6,101 bases of DNA, taken from positions 1 to 6,101 of the forward strand of contig JAKAZJ010000137.1 in NCBI GenBank assembly GCA_021826565.1, in the 5' to 3' direction. Every line of letters starts with the position of its first letter. Positions within the stretch are counted from its first letter, which is position 1. The notes below the pieces were generated by a model. The model was not told the origin of the DNA, ran no database searches, and saw nothing but the letters and a program-made list of their open reading frames with translations. A program made the translations under genes and the position numbers. This document shows, piece after piece, positions 1 through 6,101 of this stretch. Origin of the DNA: Pseudomonadota bacterium (lineage in GTDB: Bacteria; Pseudomonadota; Alphaproteobacteria; Acetobacterales; Acetobacteraceae).

Positions 1-793
1 CGGCAAGGATCGCGGCCTCGCCGGCGGCCGAGGCTTGCAGGAACGCGCCCGGGGGCGGGCGGACCGGCACGCCGGACAAGGTCAGGACCGGCGGGCGCCG
101 CGCCGCCACCGGCTCGGGCGCCGTGTCATCGCGCGCCCAGGACAGGCGGGCGATGTCGGTGGCATGGGCGAAGGCGGCCAGACGCTGGCGGTCGGGCAGG
201 GTCAGCTCGGCGTCCGTCCGCAGCAGTACATCGGCGCCGGTATCGACCAGATTGGCGATCACGCTGCCGGCGCGGCGCAGCGCGGTCAGACCCCGGGCCA
301 GGGCGCGCAACGGGGCGAGCAGCGCGAACAATGCCGGGTCCAGGACCGGGCAGGCGCCGAGGTCGATCACGTCCGACCCGCGCGCGCGATGCAGCCCCAG
401 TGCGATGGCCGGGCCGGCGCGGCGCAGCGCCAGGTGCATGCGCCGGCGCGTGCCAGGGGCGACGGGGACGGTGCGGGCCACGGGCGGAGCGGCGAAGCCG
501 GCGCGGATCAGGGCGTCGCGCAGCTGATCGGCTTTCCAGGCGAGGTACGGGGCCGCGGCCCAGTGTTGCAGCGCGCAGCCGCCGCAGGTGCCGAAATGCG
601 GGCAGGCGGGGGGGATGCGGTCGGGGCTGGCGGTGTCGATCCGCTCCAGGCGAGCGGCCATCCCGCCGCCGCGCGAAGTCAAAACGGTCGCCAGCACGTC
701 CTCGCCCGGGAGGGCGCACGGCACGAAAAGCCGAGAGCCGTCCGATGCCCGCCCGATCCCGTCGCCCGAGGCACCGACAGAGACAATCGTCAC
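1..793 (-). CDS. Class I SAM-dependent RNA m5U methyltransferase (TrmA/RlmD family), N-terminal part
   Basis: This is the first 264 codons of an enzyme that should transfer a methyl group from S-adenosylmethionine to C5 of a uridine in RNA, most likely 23S rRNA. The gene runs off the left edge, so most of the SAM-binding domain and the catalytic cysteine and base are not visible. The N-terminus (TIVSVGASGDGIGRA) is the TRAM-like start common in this family. A CPHFGTCGGCALQHW segment gives Cys64, Cys70 and Cys73 (C-x5-C-x2-C), and a fourth Cys148 lies in DLGACPVLD. This spacing matches the [4Fe-4S] site of RlmD/RumA. Near the cut end, PPGAFLQAS resembles the family's F-x-Q segment before the methyltransferase domain. 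I chose the GTG at 793 because the family homology starts right there. It has no clear Shine-Dalgarno sequence, and an in-frame GTG at 856 would add 21 residues. The family call is firm; which uridine is modified is not known. Confidence 0.88.
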   Translation of the reverse strand, partial: MTIVSVGASGDGIGRASDGSRLFVPCALPGEDVLATVLTSRGGGMAARLERIDTASPDRIPPACPHFGTCGGCALQHWAAAPYLAWKADQLRDALIRAGFAAPPVARTVPVAPGTRRRMHLALRRAGPAIALGLHRARGSDVIDLGACPVLDPALFALLAPLRALARGLTALRRAGSVIANLVDTGADVLLRTDAELTLPDRQRLAAFAHATDIARLSWARDDTAPEPVAARRPPVLTLSGVPVRPPPGAFLQASAAGEAAILA

Positions 794-912
794 TGTGCGC
801 GGCGCGATCGGAATCGTGGCGCGCGTGGCAGGAAGGGGACGGGGAAGGGACGGCACGCCATAGGTCGTACAGAGAGCCGCCTTGGGATGCAACCGCGCGG
901 GTTGGGTGTGGT

Positions 913-2322
913 TCAGCCGTCGATACAAGCCGGAAGGCGGCGCAACCGCTCTTGCACGCGCGCATCCTCGCAAATGGCAACATTGAACCGCATCCAGGGC
1001 GAACGCTCCAGATGCGGCCGGAACACGGTGCCGGGCGCGAGCATCATGCCGTCGCGCTGCGCTGCCTCCGCCAGCGGCAGCGAGTCCTCGATCCCCGGGA
1101 TCCGCGCCCACACGAACATGCCGTCCGTCGGCTCCGCGAACAGCTCCAGCCCGATGCTCTCGAAACCGCGCACGACGCGCGCTCGCGCCTCGCCCAGCCG
1201 CTGCTGCAGGCGCGCCAGGTATTTGCGATAATGTCCGTCGACCAACATCTGATAGATAAGGCGTTCGGCAAACTGCGATGTCGTGATGCTGGTCAGCATC
1301 TTGATGTCGGCGAGTTCGCCGGCGATGCCGGGCGCGCAGGCGACGAATCCGACGCGCAGGCTTCCGGACAGGGTCTTGGAAAAGCTGCGCGCGTAGATCA
1401 CGCGGTTGAGCTGGTCGAGGGTCGCAAGCCGCGGCGTCGGCGTCACCTGCAGATCGCAGAAGATGTCGTCCTCGACAATCATGAAATCATGCCGTTCGGC
1501 GGCCTGGAGCACCTTGAAGGCCACGTGCGCGCTCATGTCGGTGCCGGTCGGGTTCTGCATCACCGATTGGGTGAAATAGGCCTTCGGCCGATGTGCCGCG
1601 GCCAGGCTTTCGAGCACGGCGAGATCCGGTCCGTCGCGGGTGCGCGGCACCGCAAGCATGTTCACGCCTTGGAGGCGTAGATTGCCGAGCATATTGTAGT
1701 AGCCGGGATCGTCCACCAGCGCGGCGTCGCCGGGCTTGAGCAGCCAGCGGATGACGAGATCGAGCGCCTGGCTGGTCCCCTGCGTCAGGAGAATCTGGCC
1801 CGGATCGGCGGTGACGCCGAGGCCTCCCAGCATCAGCGCGAGCTGCTCGCGCAACGGCAGATACCCGAGCGGATGCCCGTAATCGATCAGATGCGTGCCG
1901 TTCCGCCGGGTGAGCACACCGAGGCTCTGGCGAATGCCGCCTTCGTCGAGCCACGACTGCGGCAGCCACGGACCACCGGCCAGGATCGCGCCCTCGCCGG
2001 CCTCCAGCAGCCGGCGAATCAGCCACACCAGCTCATCGTTTCCTTTGTGGTGCTCCGGCGGCGGACGCTGCGCTGGTGCCGGGATCGTGTAGAAGCCGGA
2101 GCCGCGGCGCGACTGGAGATAGCCCATCGCCACCAGGCGGTCGTACGCCTCGACCACGGTGAAACGGCTGATGGCGTGGGCGTCGGCGAATCCGCGGATC
2201 GAGGGCAGCCGAGTTCCCGGACGTAGCTGGCGCTCGTCGATCTGCCGCTTGATCCCCACCACGATCTGCTCGACCAGAGGCTGGCTGTTCGTCTGATTGA
2301 CGCTAAAGGGGGGCATACCCAT
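913..2322 (-). CDS. MocR-type transcriptional regulator (GntR wHTH fused to PLP-dependent aminotransferase-like domain)
   Basis: This 469-residue protein has the standard MocR length and order. A GntR-type winged helix-turn-helix occupies about residues 12-80 (RPGTRLPSIRGFADAHAISR, then TVVEAYDRL and SRRGSGFYT). A linker rich in Pro and charged residues follows to about residue 100. A fold-type I aminotransferase-like domain spans about 110-465. PLP-site residues are visible: NPTG at 257-260, the ED pair in IVEDDIF (Asp285 expected at the pyridine nitrogen), and SFSKTL with the Schiff-base Lys316. The Tyr that often follows the Asp pair in GabR-like proteins is Ile here, a variant I recall from other MocR proteins. 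Such proteins sense an amino compound, or PLP itself, through PLP chemistry and regulate an adjacent, often divergent gene. Here the divergent neighbours are a tautomerase and an MFS transporter. The ATG at 2322 is preferred over the ATG two codons later because a GGAG lies 11 nt upstream of it (2337-2334). The effector is not predictable, and enzymatic aminotransferase activity is unlikely but not excluded. Confidence 0.93.
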   Translation of the reverse strand: MGMPPFSVNQTNSQPLVEQIVVGIKRQIDERQLRPGTRLPSIRGFADAHAISRFTVVEAYDRLVAMGYLQSRRGSGFYTIPAPAQRPPPEHHKGNDELVWLIRRLLEAGEGAILAGGPWLPQSWLDEGGIRQSLGVLTRRNGTHLIDYGHPLGYLPLREQLALMLGGLGVTADPGQILLTQGTSQALDLVIRWLLKPGDAALVDDPGYYNMLGNLRLQGVNMLAVPRTRDGPDLAVLESLAAAHRPKAYFTQSVMQNPTGTDMSAHVAFKVLQAAERHDFMIVEDDIFCDLQVTPTPRLATLDQLNRVIYARSFSKTLSGSLRVGFVACAPGIAGELADIKMLTSITTSQFAERLIYQMLVDGHYRKYLARLQQRLGEARARVVRGFESIGLELFAEPTDGMFVWARIPGIEDSLPLAEAAQRDGMMLAPGTVFRPHLERSPWMRFNVAICEDARVQERLRRLPACIDG

Positions 2323-2345
2323 TTTCGTGCCGTCTCCGAATTGGC

Positions 2346-2368
2346 CCGGTTACCGGACTGGTACAGTC
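2346..2368. repeat. Two abutting palindromes, candidate MocR operator
   Basis: CCGGT-T-ACCGG (2346-2356) is a perfect 5-bp-arm inverted repeat. It shares its last base with GACTG-GTA-CAGTC (2356-2368), a second perfect inverted repeat with 5-bp arms and a 3-bp spacer. A third pairing, TACC-N5-GGTA (2351-2363), bridges the two. Clustered symmetry in a MocR divergent spacer fits an operator; that role is inferred. Confidence 0.5.
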
Positions 2369-2398
2369 GTTCTGACTTTCGATGGAACTGTCTCTTAC

Positions 2399-2425
2399 GG
2401 TACTTCGCAACGCTAGGTACTGCGC
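2399..2425. repeat. 10-bp imperfect direct repeat in the divergent spacer
   Basis: GGTACTTCGC (2399-2408) and GGTACTGCGC (2416-2425) match at 9 of 10 positions, with a 17-bp offset. Direct repeats are a known binding architecture for some MocR proteins, GabR for example. Both copies share the GGTAC core with the palindrome at 2360. A regulator-binding role is an inference. Confidence 0.4.
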
Positions 2426-2494
2426 GGCATGGCGTCAAGCGGATCGCGTGTCACCGCCTGCGCCCCGTCGCCGGATCAAGCCCATGGGACACGC

Positions 2495-2500
2495 AGGGAG
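2495..2500 (+). promoter_or_regulatory. Shine-Dalgarno site of the tautomerase gene
   Basis: AGGGAG lies 7 nt before the ATG at 2508. It decides the start. The reading frame is open further upstream to an ATG at 2382, but that longer version would lose the N-terminal proline needed for catalysis after Met removal and would run through the control region. Confidence 0.75.
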
Positions 2501-2507
2501 AAACCCA

Positions 2508-2732
2508 ATGCCGCTCATCCAGGTTCGCGTGATCAAGGACGTGTTCAGCAAGGAGCAGAAGCGTCAGATCATCGGCAAGCTCACGGACGCCATGGTTTCG
2601 GTCGAGGGTGAGAACATGCGCGGGGTCACGTGGTGCGTGATCGAGGAGGTGGAGAGCGGCGACTGGGGCATTGGCGGTCAGGCGCTGACCACCGCGGACG
2701 TGCAGGCCTTGGCGCGCGGAAAGGCTGCCTGA
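2508..2732 (+). CDS. 4-oxalocrotonate tautomerase family enzyme
   Basis: This 74-residue cytoplasmic protein belongs to the tautomerase superfamily of small beta-alpha-beta subunits that assemble as oligomers, usually hexamers. It starts Met-Pro (MPLIQVRVIKDVFS). Removal of Met would expose Pro1, the catalytic base that moves protons in keto-enol conversions. The helix segment (SKEQKRQIIGKLTDAM), the second strand (VTWCVIEEV) and the WGIGGQALT hairpin follow in family order. In my by-eye alignment to classical 4-OT, the Arg11 position falls on Val or Phe, the Arg39 position on Trp, and Phe50 on Trp. The classical 2-hydroxymuconate substrate is therefore doubtful. This looks like a common but uncharacterised subgroup. 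The gene is the first one transcribed away from the MocR regulator, and an MFS gene follows 164 nt later on the same strand, so shared control is likely. The family is firm; the substrate is unknown. Confidence 0.9.
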   Translation: MPLIQVRVIKDVFSKEQKRQIIGKLTDAMVSVEGENMRGVTWCVIEEVESGDWGIGGQALTTADVQALARGKAA

Positions 2733-2746
2733 CAGACCGCGTCCCC

Positions 2747-2760
2747 GCAGCCCTCGCTGC
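2747..2760 (+). other. Small stem-loop after the tautomerase stop
   Basis: GCAGC-CCTC-GCTGC forms a perfect 5-bp stem with a 4-nt loop, starting 14 nt after the tautomerase stop codon. No T-run follows, so it is not a standard intrinsic terminator. It could slightly reduce read-through or protect the upstream mRNA end, or it may be chance in GC-rich DNA. The rest of the 2733-2896 gap holds nothing else I can name. Confidence 0.25.
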
Positions 2761-2883
2761 AAACGCACCTGCTGCGCGCATGGCCGCGCCTTCCGTTCCC
2801 ATCCGGTCAGTCCCGGACATGCGGGGGCGACGGTGGCGTTCGGCCCAACACGATGTCTCCGATCCCGCCACTCATTCCGCCAC

Positions 2884-2889
2884 GAAGGA
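2884..2889 (+). promoter_or_regulatory. Shine-Dalgarno site that decides the MFS transporter start
   Basis: GAAGGA lies 7 nt before the ATG at 2897. The competing in-frame ATGs are less well served: at 2945 the nearest purine block (ACGGAG) is only 2 nt away, and at 2972 GGGAAG is 11 nt away. In-frame ATGs at 2780 and 2820 have no clear site. Confidence 0.55.
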
Positions 2890-2896
2890 CTGCGCG

Positions 2897-4234
2897 ATGG
2901 ACGCTCTTTCCTCCGACCGCGTCTGCCTCGGCCTCGACGGAGCGATGGCCGATCGGGAAGCTGGGCCTGGTATGCGCGCATCCAAGCCGCTGCTGCCCCG
3001 AACGGCCTTGCAGATCTTCGTTCCCTTCGCCGCCGGCTATTTCCTGTCCTACGTGTTCCGTACCATCGACGCGACGCTTGCCGGGGAGCTGGTGCGTTCG
3101 CTGGCGCTCGATGCGCGGACGCTTGGGTTGCTGACCTCGGTCTATTTCCTGACCTTCGCGGCATTCCAGCTGCCGCTCGGGATGCTGATCGACCGGTTCG
3201 GCCCGCGGCGGGTGGGCGCGAGCCTGCTGACGATCGCGGCAGCCGGGGCGGCGATGTTCGGCCTTGGTCACAGTGTGGCGGTTCTGCTGACCGGGCGGGC
3301 GTTGATCGGCCTCGGCACCTCCGGTGCGCTGATGACCGGGCTCAAGGCGCTGGTGCTGCGGTTCGACAAGGATCGGCTGCCACTGCTCAACGGGTGCTTC
3401 ATCATGTGCGGGGGCCTCGGTGCCACCGCTGCGACCGAGCCGGTCCATCTCATCGTGCGCCTGATCGACTGGCATGTGCTGTTCCTCGGCCTGGCGGTCG
3501 CGAGCCTTGCGACTGCCGGCGCGATCGCCGCGCTGGCGCCGGAGGCCCCGCCCGCCGTCGCCGTTGCAAGCCGAGGCGATCTGCTTCGCGGTGTCGTACG
3601 GATCTATCGGGACCCCGGATTCCTGCGGATCGCCCCGCTGTCGAGCGCCGTCATCGGCACCGCTTTCGCGGTGCAAAGCCTGTGGGCGGCGCGCTGGATG
3701 GCGGATGTGAGCCGGTTTCCGCCCGAGGCGGTGATCACGCATCTGTTCGCCATGGGCATCGCGCTCACCGTCGGCGCGGTGCTGATCGGCGTGGCCGGCG
3801 GGGTCCTGAAACGGCGCGGCGTGGCGCCGCAAACCTCGTTTAGCTATGCCTGCGCCGTGTTCGTGATCCTCCAGGCTCTGGTGGTGACCAGGGCGCCGGT
3901 TCCCGCATTCGCGCTCTGGTCCGGGTTCGCCGTGTTCGGGGCGATGACCACGCTCAGCTACACCATCCTGGCCGAGCTGTTCCCGTCCGAGTTGATCGGC
4001 CGCGCCAATGGCGCGCTCAACGTGCTGCATCTCGGGATGGCATTCGTGATCCAGTTCGCGATGGGCACGATTGTCGGGCTGTGGCACCGCGACGCGGCAG
4101 GCCATTATCCGGTGCAGGCCTATCAGGCGGCGTTCCTGCTGCCCCTGTTCCTGTGCGCCCTGGGGCTTGCGTGGCTCCTGCTTGGAGCACGGGAGGCGAC
4201 GGCGGCAGTGCCATGCGAGGAGAAGCAGTCGTAA
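2897..4234 (+). CDS. Major facilitator superfamily (MFS) transporter, substrate unknown
   Basis: This 445-residue inner-membrane protein has the alternating hydrophobic pattern of a 12-helix MFS carrier. The first helix is near residues 37-54 (LQIFVPFAAGYFLSYVF) and the last near 411-430. The N-terminal half carries the conserved motif A between helices 2 and 3 (GMLIDRFGPRRVG, about 95-107). The C-terminal half carries a matching loop, ELFPSELIGRANG (about 360-372). A cytoplasmic central loop near 212-240 separates the halves. The first 30 residues are polar and not a signal peptide; if the ATG at 2972 were the true start, the protein would be 420 residues, nearer the usual length. The gene follows the tautomerase on the same strand and lies across from a MocR regulator, so it may import or export the compound that the tautomerase converts or the regulator senses. 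Direction and substrate cannot be told from the sequence. Confidence 0.9.
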   Translation: MDALSSDRVCLGLDGAMADREAGPGMRASKPLLPRTALQIFVPFAAGYFLSYVFRTIDATLAGELVRSLALDARTLGLLTSVYFLTFAAFQLPLGMLIDRFGPRRVGASLLTIAAAGAAMFGLGHSVAVLLTGRALIGLGTSGALMTGLKALVLRFDKDRLPLLNGCFIMCGGLGATAATEPVHLIVRLIDWHVLFLGLAVASLATAGAIAALAPEAPPAVAVASRGDLLRGVVRIYRDPGFLRIAPLSSAVIGTAFAVQSLWAARWMADVSRFPPEAVITHLFAMGIALTVGAVLIGVAGGVLKRRGVAPQTSFSYACAVFVILQALVVTRAPVPAFALWSGFAVFGAMTTLSYTILAELFPSELIGRANGALNVLHLGMAFVIQFAMGTIVGLWHRDAAGHYPVQAYQAAFLLPLFLCALGLAWLLLGAREATAAVPCEEKQS

Positions 4235-4512
4235 GACTGCCGGATCGCCACGGCACGGCGTCGCGCATTTCTGTTCCTGGACCGGACTATTCACGAGGCA
4301 TTCATATACCTCGATCGGATGGAGCGTGCGGCGCTGGTGCGCCCGCCAACGGGCAGCGCCGCGGCGTCAGTCTCTGGATCGACCGACCCCTGGTGAGACC
4401 GCGACGATCGGTGGGCTGCAGAGCAGCGTCAGGCTATTCAACGCAGTTCGATCCGATTCACGCCCGATGCGGCAACCGCCGACGTTGCGCTGGCGCGGGG
4501 AAGTCTGGATCG
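4235..4512. other. Gene-free spacer between convergent MFS and glutaryl-CoA dehydrogenase genes
   Basis: I see no supported gene in these 278 bp. Only very short ORFs exist, such as a 26-codon ORF at 4319-4396 without a convincing ribosome site. Transcription from both sides should end here. Candidate hairpins are weak: CGCC/GGCG at 4246-4260 and CGAGG/CCTCG at 4294-4313 with a 10-nt AT-rich loop. Neither is followed by a T-run. The stretch around 4265-4320 is less GC-rich than its surroundings. It may be degenerate former coding DNA, but nothing recognisable remains. Confidence 0.5.
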
Positions 4513-5705
<1,193 letters not shown>

Positions 5706-5709
<4 letters not shown>

Positions 5710-6101
5710 GCCTCGGTCTCGGGTGCCTGACCGCGGGAGCGCAGCAGCATGAAGGCGGGGATGTCGGTGCCGAAGCCGGTCACGCCGGCGGACGGCGTCG
5801 CGTCGTCGCCGCGATGGCGGTCACGGTCGCGGTCACGGTCACGTCCGGCGCGATCCCGCTCGGGCGCCGCGGCGCGCGGGGCGGCAACGTGACCGCCGGC
5901 GGCGCGGGTGCGGGGCGGTTCCGCGGTGCGGGGCGGCGGCGGCGGTGCGCTCTCGGGGGCGGCGGCAACCGCCGCGGCGACGCGCTCATCGGCGACGCTG
6001 TTGTCGGCGACGGTCTCGGCCGGCGCAGCGCTCCGGGAACGGCGCGCGCGCGGCGGCTTCTCGGCGGCGGCCTCGGGCTTCGCGGCGCGCTTCGGCGCGG
6101 C
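5706..6101 (-). CDS. C-terminal tail of a larger protein, probably a DEAD-box RNA helicase (partial)
   Basis: The last 131 codons of a gene entering from the right edge are visible. The tail is rich in Ala, Pro and Arg ([20 protein letters not shown], then [13 protein letters not shown]) and continues with an Arg-Asp repeat. It ends [18 protein letters not shown] plus a short acidic end. No catalytic domain is in the window. Long basic disordered tails ending in a short G-x-D-x-PAF-type segment are, from memory, typical of alphaproteobacterial DEAD/DEAH-box RNA helicases. The basic tail would bind RNA. Other proteins with disordered Ala/Pro/Arg tails are possible, so the product is tentative. 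The reading frame itself is well supported: it is open to the edge and its stop codon overlaps the gcdH start by 4 bp. Confidence 0.5.
5819..5842. repeat. Four-copy hexanucleotide tandem repeat encoding Arg-Asp repeats
   Basis: GGTCAC, GGTCGC, GGTCAC, GGTCAC lie head to tail. On the minus strand they encode the alternating RDRDRDRD run in the disordered tail of the partial gene. Each unit is 6 bp, so gain or loss of a unit would keep the frame and only change tail length. Confidence 0.8.

Larger units (their letters stand above)
2323..2507. promoter_or_regulatory. Divergent control region between the MocR gene and the tautomerase gene
   Basis: This 185-bp gap separates two genes transcribed away from each other, so it must hold promoters for both. 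MocR regulators usually bind such divergent spacers. The half nearest the regulator (about 2340-2425) is less GC-rich than the flanking genes and carries the short repeats listed separately. The tetramer ACTG recurs at 2357, 2387 and 2419, spaced 30 and 32 bp, close to three helical turns each. GGTAC recurs at 2360, 2399 and 2416. I could not assign convincing -35/-10 hexamers on either strand. Confidence 0.6.

Noticed and set aside
890..904. CAACC/GGTTG hairpin just downstream of the MocR stop, as a terminator
   Set aside because: The stem is only 5 bp and no T-run follows on the minus strand. The 794-912 spacer shows no other signal.
126..983. 285-codon minus-strand ORF overlapping the methyltransferase start and the MocR end
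   Set aside because: The [4Fe-4S] cysteine motif and family sequence are in a different minus frame. This frame gives only Arg-rich sequence.
35..1231. Long plus-strand ORF (398 codons) at the left end, with other overlapping ORFs up to 449 codons
   Set aside because: They lie antisense to the methyltransferase and MocR genes. Their translations are Arg/Gly/Ala-rich without any family motif, as expected from GC-rich shadow frames.
2807..4294. 495-codon minus-strand ORF across the MFS gene
   Set aside because: The translation is full of Gln, His, Arg and Gly with no domain pattern. The plus strand carries a clear 12-helix transporter, so this is a shadow.
4246..4313. Hairpins after the MFS gene as a bidirectional terminator
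   Set aside because: The stems are 4-5 bp with loops of 7-10 nt and no T-tracts, so they are too weak to call.
4319..4396. 26-codon ORF in the convergent spacer as a small protein gene
   Set aside because: It has no well-placed ribosome site, no hydrophobic or other recognisable pattern, and a length expected by chance.

Overview
The window is very GC-rich with strong third-position GC bias. It holds six protein genes, two of them cut by the window edges. Alphaproteobacteria, perhaps an Acetobacteraceae/Rhodospirillales lineage, fit best: the glutaryl-CoA dehydrogenase, the RNA methyltransferase and the MocR regulator all read like alphaproteobacterial proteins, and GTG starts are used. This is inference from protein style and composition only; there is no rRNA or other phylogenetic marker here.

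Layout. (1) Positions 1-793, minus strand: N-terminal part of a TrmA/RlmD-type RNA m5U methyltransferase with a four-cysteine iron-sulfur cluster signature. (2) 913-2322, minus: a complete MocR-type regulator, a GntR winged helix fused to a fold-type I aminotransferase domain. (3) 2323-2507: a divergent control region with two abutting palindromes and a 10-bp direct repeat. (4) 2508-2732, plus: a small 4-oxalocrotonate-tautomerase-family enzyme. (5) 2897-4234, plus: a 12-helix MFS transporter. (6) 4235-4512: 278 bp with no gene that I can support, between convergent genes. (7) 4513-5709, minus: glutaryl-CoA dehydrogenase, GTG start. (8) 5706-6101, minus: the low-complexity C-terminal tail of a larger protein, probably a DEAD-box RNA helicase, overlapping the dehydrogenase start by 4 bp (GTGA).

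How the genes may work together. The MocR regulator, tautomerase and MFS transporter form a divergent unit that looks like a small self-contained regulon: a PLP-dependent sensor controlling uptake or efflux plus isomerisation of one small metabolite, probably an amino or keto compound. The substrate cannot be read from the sequence. Glutaryl-CoA dehydrogenase oxidatively decarboxylates glutaryl-CoA to crotonyl-CoA at the end of lysine, tryptophan and aromatic degradation. It appears translationally coupled to the upstream helicase-like gene and is not obviously linked to the MocR unit. I see no mobile element, CRISPR array, tRNA or rRNA, and no strong intrinsic terminator.
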